Shown here piece after piece: positions 1 through 7,753 of a DNA stretch of 10,975 nt (position 1 is its first letter; the number at the start of each line of letters is the position of its first letter). Where the stretch lies: contig JAUXBW010000042.1 of the NCBI GenBank assembly GCA_030619185.1, forward strand, positions 1 to 10,975, written 5' to 3'. Under the pieces are notes generated by a model, which was not told the origin of the DNA, ran no database searches, and was given only the letters and a program-made list of their open reading frames with translations. Position numbers and translations under genes: made by a program. This DNA is from Methyloprofundus sp. GTDB taxonomy: Bacteria; Pseudomonadota; Gammaproteobacteria; Methylococcales; Methylomonadaceae.

Positions 1-1
1 A

Positions 2-3000
2 GGCATGCCTGCCGTTGCCATTACGGACCAATCCAATCTCTTTTCTCTTGTAAAATTCTATCGTGCTGCACTGGCTAAAGGTATTAAACCAATTGCTGGA
101 GCCGATGTGCATATCTTCAATCCTGAGGATGTTTCGCAGCCTTTTAGTCTGACTTTACTGGCTAAAAATAATACCGGCTATGTCACTTTAACTGAATTGA
201 TATCCAGAGCTTATCAGGAGGGGCAGCATGTAGGTATCCCCATGATACAGCGAGAATGGCTGGAGCAAAATCATCAGGGTTTAATCGTTTTATCAGGAGC
301 CATGGAAGGTGATATAGGCCAGGCTTTATTGACCGATGATAAACCACAGGCTAAAAAACTGGCACACTATTGGCAGCAGTTATTTCCACAGGCTTTTTAT
401 TTAGAAATACAACGGATAGGCAAGAAAAATGAAGAACTGTATCTAGCGAGCGCAGTTGCCTTAGCGACTGAACTGAATTTGCCAGTTGTTGCGACAAATA
501 ATGTACGCTTTTTAAACAGCGAAAATTTCGCTGCGCATGAAGTCAGAGTTTGTATTAACCAGGGGCGAGTTATTGATGATACTCGCCGTCCTAAAGACTA
601 TACTGACCAGCAATTTTTACGCAGTACAGCAGAAATGCAAGCCCTGTTTGATGATATTCCTGAAGCATTAGCCAATACGGTAGAGATAGCTAGGCGATGC
701 AATATTTCATTAACTTTAGGGGAAAACTTTTTACCTGATTTTCCAGTGCCTGAAGGGATGTCTCTAGATGAGTTTTTTATTGCTGAATCCGAGAAAGGTT
801 TGAATGCCCGCCTGGAAAAATACCCGGCCATTGGCTCGGGTACTCTGGAAGAAAACCGTCAGGCTTATGATGAGCGCCTAAAAATGGAACTGGATATCAT
901 TGTACAAATGGGATTTCCAGGCTATTTCATGATTGTTGCCGATTTTATTCAGTGGGCAAAAGACAATAGTATTCCGGTTGGCCCAGGCCGAGGGTCGGGT
1001 GCCGGGTCGTTAGTGGCTTATGTGTTAAACATTACGGATTTAGACCCGATAGAATTTGATTTACTGTTCGAGCGTTTTCTAAACCCTGAACGAGTTTCCA
1101 TGCCGGATTTTGATGTCGATTTCTGTATGGACAGGCGTGATGAAGTGATTGATTATGTTGCACGTTATTACGGGCGGGATAAAGTATCACAAATTATCAC
1201 TTACGGTTCAATGGCGGCTAAAGCGGTTATCCGTGATGTAGGGAGGGTATTGGGTCATCCTTATAGTTTTGTCGATAGATTGTCAAAACTAGTACCCTTT
1301 GAAATTGGTATGACATTGACCAAAGCGTTAGCAGATGTTGCTGAATTTCAGGAATTATATGATAACGATGCTGAAGTAAAAAGTTTGATGGATATGGCTC
1401 TTTCACTGGAAGGAACCGTTAGAAATGCAGGGAAACATGCGGGGGGTGTGGTTATCGCACCGACAAAATTGACCGATTTTTCGCCTTTATATTGTGAGCA
1501 GGGCGGTGGGAATTTAGTTACCCAGTTTGATAAAGATGATGTAGAAGCAGTGGGTTTGGTCAAGTTTGACTTTTTAGGTTTGCGCACGCTAACCATTATT
1601 GACTGGGCTTTACAGACGATTAATAAAAAACGGGCAGAATCTAATAATGCGCTGATAGATATTACCCAGATTCCTCGTGATGATGTTGCTGCTTACGAAT
1701 TGTTAAAAAATGCAGAAACTACTGCTGTATTCCAGCTAGAGTCTCGCGGTATGAAGGAGCTGATTAAAAAGCTTAAACCCGATTGTTTTGACGATATTAT
1801 TGCTCTGGTTGCCTTGTATCGACCCGGTCCCCTGGAATCGGGCATGGTTGATGACTATATTAATGTTAAGCATGGAGCAAAAGCGGAGTATGCGCACCCT
1901 GTTCTGATCTCTGTATTAGAGCCAACCAATGGGGTTATTTTGTATCAAGAACAGGTGATGCAAATTGCCCGTGAAATGGGTGGCTATACTTTGGGGGGTG
2001 CTGATTTATTACGCCGTGCAATGGGCAAGAAAAAAGTGGAGGAAATGGCTCAGCAACGGGCTATTTTTACTAAAGGTGCTATTGACAACGGGATCGATGA
2101 AGAGATAGCAACTTATGTCTTCGATTTAATGGAGAAATTTGCCGGTTATGGTTTTAATAAATCGCATTCAGCCGCTTACGCACTGGTTGCGTATCAGACC
2201 GCCTGGTTAAAAGCGCATTATCCCGCTGAATTTATGGCAGCAGTATTGTCTGCAGATATGGATAATACCGATAAGATAGTTATCCTGATTGCTGAATGTC
2301 AGGATATGCAGTTAACTGTTGGTTCGCCGAATATTAATGTTTCAAATTTCCAGTTTACTGTCAACGATGCGGGAGAGATTGTTTATGGTATAGGCGCAAT
2401 TAAGGGCGTGGGTGAAGCGGCAATAGAAGATTTATTACATGAAAGAAAAGCCAATGGTCCTTTTACGGGCTTATATGATTTATGTAAGCGGGTGGACTTA
2501 CGTAAGGTTAATCGCCGTGTTTTTGAAGCTTTAATACGTGGTGGTGCCTTTGATACCTTTAATGAGAATCGTGCCGGTCATATGGCAGAATTACCCACTG
2601 CATTAAAAGTTGCCGAACGGCATGTTAAAATGGCAGAGGTAGGTCAAAATGACTTATTTGGTCTGGCAGTGAATGCAGAAAGTCAGGACGATGAAGTGAA
2701 GGATTATGCTGAAAAGGTAGCAGTCTGGCCGGAAAAAGAGCGTCTGGCTTTTGAAAAGTTAGCATTGGGTCTGTTTTTAACGGGGCACCCGATAGACCAA
2801 TATTGGCCAGAATTACAAAACATAGTACACGGCAGTATTGCCAAAACAATGGCTAATGTTGAAAATAGCCGGGGTAAAAGTAATGTGCGTCTGGCAGGTT
2901 TGTTGATCGGCATGAGAACCCGCCAGGACAGAAAAGGCCGAAATATGGGCTTTGCGACCTTAGATGATAAAAGTGCACGTGTAGATGTGGCTATTTACAG

Positions 3001-3400
3001 TGAAACTTTTGAGCTATATAAAGATCTCTTAAAGACGGATGAAGTACTGGTGGTTGAAGGTTCGGCACGAATTGATGGTTATTCAGGGATGCTAAGTATT
3101 GTCGCTGAGAAATTATTTAGCATGGAGCAGGCTAGAGAAAATTTTGCACGTTGCCTGATGCTTGATTGGGATAGCGTTAAATCATCAGCAAGAACACCTG
3201 ATTTTGTGCATCATCTGCAGGAAATATTACAGCCATTTTCTGGTGGACAATGTATGCTACTTATTAATTATCTCTCTGCGACAGCTAAGGCAAGTGTACA
3301 ATTAGGTGATGCATGGCGTGTTCATCCGACAGATGAGTTGCTGATACGCTTACAAAGAATTCTTAAACAAGAGCATGCAGTCAGTATCAAATATAGATAA
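2..3400 (+). CDS. dnaE: DNA polymerase III alpha subunit, 5' end cut by window
   Basis: Catalytic subunit of the replicative DNA polymerase III holoenzyme (family C). The reading frame is open to the window edge. The first visible residues (GMPAVAITD) align with about residue 35 of E. coli DnaE, so roughly 35 codons lie upstream and the whole protein would be about 1,166 residues, close to the usual 1,160. Numbering from the ATG at position 5: a PHP domain fills about 1-240; the nucleotide-binding motif PGRGSGAGS is near 326; the catalytic aspartates are D368 and D370 in PDFDVDF and D522 in KFDFLGL, matching E. coli D401, D403 and D555. The finger domain follows (YQEQVM near 648, FNKSHSAAYA near 716). 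A beta-clamp-binding pentapeptide QNDLF is at 881-885, an OB fold at about 961-1035, and the tau-binding region at the C-terminus. No frameshift is seen. The last 26 bp overlap the next gene. Known family; the identification is very secure. Confidence 0.98.
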   Translation, partial: GMPAVAITDQSNLFSLVKFYRAALAKGIKPIAGADVHIFNPEDVSQPFSLTLLAKNNTGYVTLTELISRAYQEGQHVGIPMIQREWLEQNHQGLIVLSGAMEGDIGQALLTDDKPQAKKLAHYWQQLFPQAFYLEIQRIGKKNEELYLASAVALATELNLPVVATNNVRFLNSENFAAHEVRVCINQGRVIDDTRRPKDYTDQQFLRSTAEMQALFDDIPEALANTVEIARRCNISLTLGENFLPDFPVPEGMSLDEFFIAESEKGLNARLEKYPAIGSGTLEENRQAYDERLKMELDIIVQMGFPGYFMIVADFIQWAKDNSIPVGPGRGSGAGSLVAYVLNITDLDPIEFDLLFERFLNPERVSMPDFDVDFCMDRRDEVIDYVARYYGRDKVSQIITYGSMAAKAVIRDVGRVLGHPYSFVDRLSKLVPFEIGMTLTKALADVAEFQELYDNDAEVKSLMDMALSLEGTVRNAGKHAGGVVIAPTKLTDFSPLYCEQGGGNLVTQFDKDDVEAVGLVKFDFLGLRTLTIIDWALQTINKKRAESNNALIDITQIPRDDVAAYELLKNAETTAVFQLESRGMKELIKKLKPDCFDDIIALVALYRPGPLESGMVDDYINVKHGAKAEYAHPVLISVLEPTNGVILYQEQVMQIAREMGGYTLGGADLLRRAMGKKKVEEMAQQRAIFTKGAIDNGIDEEIATYVFDLMEKFAGYGFNKSHSAAYALVAYQTAWLKAHYPAEFMAAVLSADMDNTDKIVILIAECQDMQLTVGSPNINVSNFQFTVNDAGEIVYGIGAIKGVGEAAIEDLLHERKANGPFTGLYDLCKRVDLRKVNRRVFEALIRGGAFDTFNENRAGHMAELPTALKVAERHVKMAEVGQNDLFGLAVNAESQDDEVKDYAEKVAVWPEKERLAFEKLALGLFLTGHPIDQYWPELQNIVHGSIAKTMANVENSRGKSNVRLAGLLIGMRTRQDRKGRNMGFATLDDKSARVDVAIYSETFELYKDLLKTDEVLVVEGSARIDGYSGMLSIVAEKLFSMEQARENFARCLMLDWDSVKSSARTPDFVHHLQEILQPFSGGQCMLLINYLSATAKASVQLGDAWRVHPTDELLIRLQRILKQEHAVSIKYR

Positions 3401-4010
3401 GCACGAGCATCTCTGCGCATGTCCTGAATGCGATTTGCTCATTGATAATACAGCGCAGGTAAAAGAGGGATATATCAGCCAGTGTCCCCGTTGCCATCAT
3501 GTATTACAACACCCGACACGTCTTTCCATGAGAAATAACTTTCTGTGTGTATTTGTCGGTCTAGTGTTTTATTTTCCTGCCATGTTATTACCCATTATGC
3601 GCTTTACCATGCTGGGAAATACCCAGGCCCTGTCTATTTTCAACTGTGAGCAGTCCTTATTTAGTACGGGTAACTGGGTCATTGGTTTAGTGGTTTTTTT
3701 TACAATTATATTAATTCCTCTGGCTAAAATGATACTCATTATTTTCATTACCACGCGCATTTATTATAAAATAAAGAGCCATTATTTAGCGGCTAGTTTT
3801 AAATGGTATAACCAGCTCACGAAGTGGGGTATGCTGGATATTTTTATGCTAAGTATTATTGTTTCTGCTATAAAATTACATGATGATGCCGAACTAGAAC
3901 CAGGCATAGGATTGTATGCTTTTATCATTCTGTTATTGACAAGTGCTTTACAAACTCAATTATTAAATAAAAAATTAACCTGGACATTAATTGAACGCCA
4001 TGGAGAATAA
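3375..4010 (+). CDS. letA: LetA/PqiA-type integral membrane protein, N-terminal-half homologue
   Basis: A 211-residue inner-membrane protein of the PqiA/LetA family, equivalent to one half of E. coli LetA (YebS). A zinc-ribbon with paired cysteines sits at the N-terminus (C16-x2-C19 and C37-x2-C40). About four hydrophobic segments follow, at roughly 54-76, 100-130, 150-168 and 176-197. The family motifs IPLAK (P115, K118) and MLDIF (D155) are present. LetA proteins pair with MCE tunnel proteins to move lipids across the envelope; the adjacent letB supports that role here. The ATG lies 26 bp inside dnaE. No better in-frame start precedes the zinc ribbon and no strong Shine-Dalgarno is visible, which suggests translation coupled to dnaE. 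The stop overlaps the second half-gene by 11 bp. Family assignment is firm; which half of LetA it corresponds to is inferred from gene order. A PqiA-type role in a different MCE system is the main alternative. Confidence 0.9.
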   Translation: MQSVSNIDKHEHLCACPECDLLIDNTAQVKEGYISQCPRCHHVLQHPTRLSMRNNFLCVFVGLVFYFPAMLLPIMRFTMLGNTQALSIFNCEQSLFSTGNWVIGLVVFFTIILIPLAKMILIIFITTRIYYKIKSHYLAASFKWYNQLTKWGMLDIFMLSIIVSAIKLHDDAELEPGIGLYAFIILLLTSALQTQLLNKKLTWTLIERHGE

Positions 4011-4626
4011 ATCGGATTCTGCACTACAGAATGGCTATCTATGTTGTCGGGCTTGCCATAAGCTCCTGACGTATGACACACAGAAAATTACGCTGTGCCC
4101 GCGCTGCCATAGTAAAGTATTCCCCAGAGTTCCCTATAGCCTGGCTCAAAGCTGGGCCTTGTTAATCAGTGGCTTTATTCTGTATATTCCAGCGAATATC
4201 TTACCTATCATGAGCCTGAATAAGGTAACAGAAATGCGTACTGATACCATTATGTCGGGTGTTATTAATTTGGTGAAAATTGATATGGCACCCATCGCAA
4301 TCATTGTTTTTGTTGCCAGTATTCTGGTTCCTTTACTAAAAATGCTTGCGCTTGCTCTGATATTATTTGCCGTACAATTCCATTGGCACAGGAGTGCTGT
4401 GGTTAATACTAAAATGTATCGACTGGTTGAATTTATTGGTCGCTGGTCTATGTTAGACATCTTTGTTATCAGTATCCTAGTGGCGATAGTCAAATTTAAC
4501 AAAGTTGCGTCTGTCGAAGTCGAACCGGCTGCGCTGCTATTTGCAATCGTGGTCTTATTAACGATGTTTGCGGCATTACGCTTTGACTCAAGATTAATCT
4601 GGGATGATATAAATGAACATGGCTAA
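4000..4626 (+). CDS. letA: LetA/PqiA-type integral membrane protein, C-terminal-half homologue
   Basis: A second PqiA/LetA half-protein, 208 residues from the ATG at 4000. An in-frame TTG at 3991 would add three residues; ATG is preferred because the TTG has no better ribosome site. The layout repeats that of the preceding gene: zinc ribbon C16-x2-C19 and C33-x2-C36, membrane segments at about 52-75, 96-127, 147-166 and 175-193, and motifs VPLLK (P111, K114) and MLDIF (D153). The conserved Lys and Asp in these motifs probably belong to the polar network described in the C-terminal half of E. coli LetA. Together the two half-proteins total 419 residues, matching a normal one-piece LetA (about 427). 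The start lies 11 bp inside the previous gene, and the end overlaps letB by 14 bp. The two halves most likely assemble as a heterodimer that feeds LetB. A sequencing frameshift between them is possible but not favoured, because each has its own start codon and complete domain. Confidence 0.9.
   Translation: MENKSDSALQNGYLCCRACHKLLTYDTQKITLCPRCHSKVFPRVPYSLAQSWALLISGFILYIPANILPIMSLNKVTEMRTDTIMSGVINLVKIDMAPIAIIVFVASILVPLLKMLALALILFAVQFHWHRSAVVNTKMYRLVEFIGRWSMLDIFVISILVAIVKFNKVASVEVEPAALLFAIVVLLTMFAALRFDSRLIWDDINEHG
4601..4605 (+). promoter_or_regulatory. candidate ribosome binding site of letB
   Basis: GGGAT lies about 7-8 bases before the ATG at 4613, inside the 3' end of the preceding letA gene. 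It supports 4613 over the second in-frame ATG at 4619. It is the clearest Shine-Dalgarno-like sequence among the overlapping genes of this cluster. Confidence 0.4.
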
Positions 4627-7276
4627 ACCTGTTATCAGACAAAAAATATGGCTATCAGGAATCTGGCTATTGCCTTTGCTTTCAGCATTGGTCGGGGGTT
4701 GGATGTTATATCAAAGCATGATTGAAAAGGGTATAGAAATATCCATTTTATTCGATAATGCCTCCGGTATTCGCGCGGGTAAAACTGCCATTATCTATAA
4801 AGGCGTACGTGTCGGTGTTGTTCGGGAAGTGCATATCAGTAAAAATATGCAGCAAGTTAAAGTTATTGTCGAAATACAACGCGCCGCAAAAGAAGGCCTA
4901 CGCAATACGACCGGGTTCTGGTTAGTCAAGCCCAAGGTCTCATTGACGGAGATTACCGGATTAGAAACGATTGTCTCAGGCAATTATATCCGCATGAAAC
5001 CAGGGAAAGGAAAGTCACAACGTGAATTTATTGCACTGGAAAAAGCACCAATACTAGATGATTATTCCAATGGCTTATATATTAATATTTTAGCCGATCA
5101 TTTAGGCTCGGTTGCCCGAGGCTCAAAAATATATTTTCGTGAAATTCCTGTGGGCGAGGTGTTGGATTATGAATTAGCTGAAGCACTCAATGGTGTCGTT
5201 ATTAAAGCGCGTATTGACCAACATTATGCCCATTTAGTCAAAAAATCATCACGCTTCTGGAATGCCAGTGGGCTATCAATTAAAGCAGGTTTAACGGGTT
5301 TTTCAATGCATACCGAATCTTTAGCTGCTTTAATCACCGGAGGTATTGCATTTTATACGCCTGATACCGATAGCACAGATAGTGCAACGAATGATACTCG
5401 CTTTAAGTTACATAATGATTTTGATAATGCAAAAGTGGGTATCCCGGTCAAAATCAACTTTGCTTCGGCTATTGGTCTAGAAGAAGACGTGACGGAGGTT
5501 CGATATGATGCATTTAAAATTGGGATAGTAAAAAAGCTCAGTTACCAAAAAAATGGAGAAAGTGTGATAGCCGAGGTCATGTTTGACCCGCGTGCAGCAG
5601 AACTCTTAAAAGCAGAGACAAAATTCTGGCTAGACAAACCAAAACTGTCCTTAACTGATTTTTCCGGGATTAAATCACTCTTGCAGGGAAATCATATCAA
5701 AATGCAGGTGGGAGGAGGACCAGACCTTAGAGAATTTATTGCCTTGAGAAAACCCCCCTTGCTGGAGGCCGGGGATAAGGGCTTACACATTCAGTTAAAA
5801 GCGGACACGCTGGGCTCTATTGAGTTCGCTAGCCCCGTCTTATATAAAAAAATACAGGTGGGTCAGGTACATGATTTCAAACTGGATAAAAAAGGCGAAT
5901 ATGTCCTGATTGATGTTTATATCACGGAGCGCTATGCACATTTGGTGGCGAGTAATTCACGTTTCTGGAATGCAAGTGGAGTGCAGGTTAAGCTCGATAC
6001 AAACGGGATGGATATTCACACAGGGACACTTAACACGATGTTGAATGGTGGTATTGCGTTTATAACACCCGCTTTAAAGCATAAAAAAGTAAAAAATGGC
6101 ACTAGTTATCCTTTATATAAAAGCTATGATGCTATAGCTGAGTTGGGTATTGAGAGTTATAAGCAAGAAAAAGATAGCAGAATTATTCAGATCAGCTGTG
6201 AGCAGCTAGGCTCCCTGGCAATCGGGTCAAAAATTTATTATAAGAAAATCCCGGTGGGAAAAATAGTACATTACCGTCTCAACGCAAAAGATGACACGAT
6301 TACTATTTTTGTAGCGGTACGCAATAAATATCAACATTTAGTCAGTGCTAAGAGTCGTTTCTGGCGAAATAGTGGCGTACAGGTAAAAGCCGGCTTATCA
6401 GGCATTGATATCAACATGGCATCAGTACATGCATTGTTAAACGGTGGAATTAGTTTTGCAAATATAGCCTCGCAGACAGCACAAAGCTCGCAGAATTTAA
6501 CCCTCCATAAGCTATATGCTGACCGGCAGCAAGCCTTGCAGAAAGTAAAAGATATACAAATCACTTTTGCTTTGGCTAAAGGCATCACGGTAGGGACAGC
6601 CATTAAATATTTAGGGATTCAGGTGGGTGAAGTCACTCAGGTTGAATTATCCGGCAATAATCAGGCGATCATTGCGTATGCAAAGTTATGGGATAGCGCG
6701 ACAGAATTTGCAAGACAAGGAAGCAGGTTCTGGCTCATTTCTGCGCAGTTAGGGTTGTTTAAAAGCGCACATCTGGAGACTTTACTAAAAGGTAATTATT
6801 TACAAATAGAACCAGGGAGTGGTAAACAGCAAACGCAATTTAAGGGGGAGCTCAGTCTGCCTAGAGAAATGCAGGGCTTGCATATTGTTTTAAAATCCCC
6901 CAGTTTAGGCTCAATTAAAGTGGGAAATTCAGTTTCTTATCGGCAAATTCCTGTAGGAGAAGTGCGTGGTTACCAATTATCCCATAATGCGCAGTACGTA
7001 TTGATTGATGTCTTTATTGCCAAAAAATATGCAAACCTGGTTAAAAGTAACACTAAATTCTGGCATGCAAGTGGTGTGCAAATAGATTTTGATTTGCTAA
7101 CCGGAGCTGAAGTTCGTACAGAGTCTGTCGAAAATCTGGTTTTAGGAGGTATTGCCTTTGCCACGCCAGAGGGTAAAGTAAGTAACACAGCAAAAGATGG
7201 GCAGATTTTTAATATCTATCCAGCCCATGAACAAGAGTGGCTGGATTGGACACCTGAAATTACAGTGTTGAATTAA
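4613..7276 (+). CDS. letB: LetB-like protein with seven MCE domains, periplasm-spanning lipid tunnel
   Basis: An 887-residue orthologue of E. coli LetB/YebT (877 residues). After a short cytoplasmic N-terminus comes one membrane anchor (about 12-32), then seven MCE domains at roughly 41-142, 154-250, 264-378, 389-487, 523-617, 648-746 and 755-852. Two sub-types can be told apart by eye. One carries FWL plus a GNY/GNH-type turn (domains 1, 3, 6); the other carries HLV or NLV, a (K/R)FW-x-x-SG motif and GGI(A/S)F (domains 2, 4, 5, 7). The C-terminal tail with EWLDW resembles E. coli's EWREW. In E. coli LetB the MCE rings stack into a hollow tube that carries lipids between the membranes. GGGAT at 4601-4605 lies a plausible distance before the ATG at 4613; an in-frame ATG at 4619 is an alternative. 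The gene overlaps its LetA partner by 14 bp. No terminator hairpin is evident straight after the stop. Domain count, order and context make the assignment secure. Confidence 0.95.
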   Translation: MNMAKPVIRQKIWLSGIWLLPLLSALVGGWMLYQSMIEKGIEISILFDNASGIRAGKTAIIYKGVRVGVVREVHISKNMQQVKVIVEIQRAAKEGLRNTTGFWLVKPKVSLTEITGLETIVSGNYIRMKPGKGKSQREFIALEKAPILDDYSNGLYINILADHLGSVARGSKIYFREIPVGEVLDYELAEALNGVVIKARIDQHYAHLVKKSSRFWNASGLSIKAGLTGFSMHTESLAALITGGIAFYTPDTDSTDSATNDTRFKLHNDFDNAKVGIPVKINFASAIGLEEDVTEVRYDAFKIGIVKKLSYQKNGESVIAEVMFDPRAAELLKAETKFWLDKPKLSLTDFSGIKSLLQGNHIKMQVGGGPDLREFIALRKPPLLEAGDKGLHIQLKADTLGSIEFASPVLYKKIQVGQVHDFKLDKKGEYVLIDVYITERYAHLVASNSRFWNASGVQVKLDTNGMDIHTGTLNTMLNGGIAFITPALKHKKVKNGTSYPLYKSYDAIAELGIESYKQEKDSRIIQISCEQLGSLAIGSKIYYKKIPVGKIVHYRLNAKDDTITIFVAVRNKYQHLVSAKSRFWRNSGVQVKAGLSGIDINMASVHALLNGGISFANIASQTAQSSQNLTLHKLYADRQQALQKVKDIQITFALAKGITVGTAIKYLGIQVGEVTQVELSGNNQAIIAYAKLWDSATEFARQGSRFWLISAQLGLFKSAHLETLLKGNYLQIEPGSGKQQTQFKGELSLPREMQGLHIVLKSPSLGSIKVGNSVSYRQIPVGEVRGYQLSHNAQYVLIDVFIAKKYANLVKSNTKFWHASGVQIDFDLLTGAEVRTESVENLVLGGIAFATPEGKVSNTAKDGQIFNIYPAHEQEWLDWTPEITVLN

Positions 7277-7435
7277 ATAGCGTTCTTTTGGCGACATCAC
7301 TACCGCTCAGACCAAATATAGAGTAGGGGAAGAGTGAAAGCAGTATTATCAAACGTTGAAAATCAGGAAAAAGGAGTTTAAGGGAGAAGGAATGATGGTT
7401 TTTAGTCCACGGTAGGTGACAGACAATTCTCTAGT

Positions 7436-7477
7436 TGAAATTACGCAAGAGGCGTGCGCGAGGAGCAAGGAATTTCA
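7436..7477. repeat. imperfect inverted repeat, possible intergenic element
   Basis: TGAAATT at 7436-7442 is the exact reverse complement of AATTTCA at 7471-7477. The 28-base interval contains a smaller CGCA/TGCG pair (7444-7447 and 7455-7458). A second overlapping palindrome, GGAAT-TTC-ATTCC, covers 7469-7481, so alternative foldings are possible. It could be a miniature dispersed element or an RNA hairpin; one copy alone cannot decide. Confidence 0.4.
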
Positions 7478-7657
7478 TTCCGATTAACACGTCCCGTAAA
7501 CCGTTCAGTCAGGCAAAGAGCAGGGGGGATGTAAAATAACCAGATAATTAGTAACCTTCTGGCTCTCTGCCAATGAAAATCAATTACCCTGCCAACCTTT
7601 GACCGAAAATTTATAAATGCGGGTTATGAGGATTGTCAGAAAGCAATAAGCACAGAC

Positions 7658-7678
7658 TCCCGATAAAAGACTTCGGGA
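7658..7678. repeat. dRS3/REP-like palindrome (TCCCGA ... TCGGGA)
   Basis: TCCCGA (7658-7663) and TCGGGA (7673-7678) form a perfect 6-bp stem around a 9-base loop. Read on the minus strand, the block starts CGTCATTCCCG and ends ATCGGGAGTC. That is the general layout of widespread bacterial intergenic palindromes of the 'GTCATTCCCG...CGGGAATC' kind, such as the Neisseria dRS3 unit. The placement between convergent genes is typical for such elements and it may act as an mRNA-stabilising or terminating hairpin. Family membership is by resemblance only. Confidence 0.5.
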
Positions 7679-7753
7679 ATGACGAGACTCTTATCATACT
7701 GTTATTTTTAAAGTTTTTAAATGTAACTGTGAGTTGTACGTAATCAGGAAAAC

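Larger units (their letters stand above)
7277..7753. other. 477-bp intergenic region between convergent letB and mltD-type genes
   Basis: No reading frame of useful length or coding character is seen on either strand. The stretch holds an inverted repeat at 7436-7477 and a dRS3/REP-like palindrome at 7658-7678. A small TGGC/GCCA hairpin (TGGC-TCTCT-GCCA) lies near 7560, and there is a very AT-rich patch at about 7702-7722. A region between two convergent genes should contain terminators for both, but I see no GC-rich hairpin followed by a T-run. The palindromes may serve that purpose without a U-tract. Confidence 0.7.

Noticed and set aside
7702..7722. AT-rich block as an intrinsic terminator of the transglycosylase gene.
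   Set aside because: It has only weak A/T pairing and no GC-rich stem before a T-run.
7277..7753. Remnant of a protein-coding gene or insertion sequence.
   Set aside because: No long frame, no recognisable transposase motif and no paired terminal repeats with target duplication could be found by eye.
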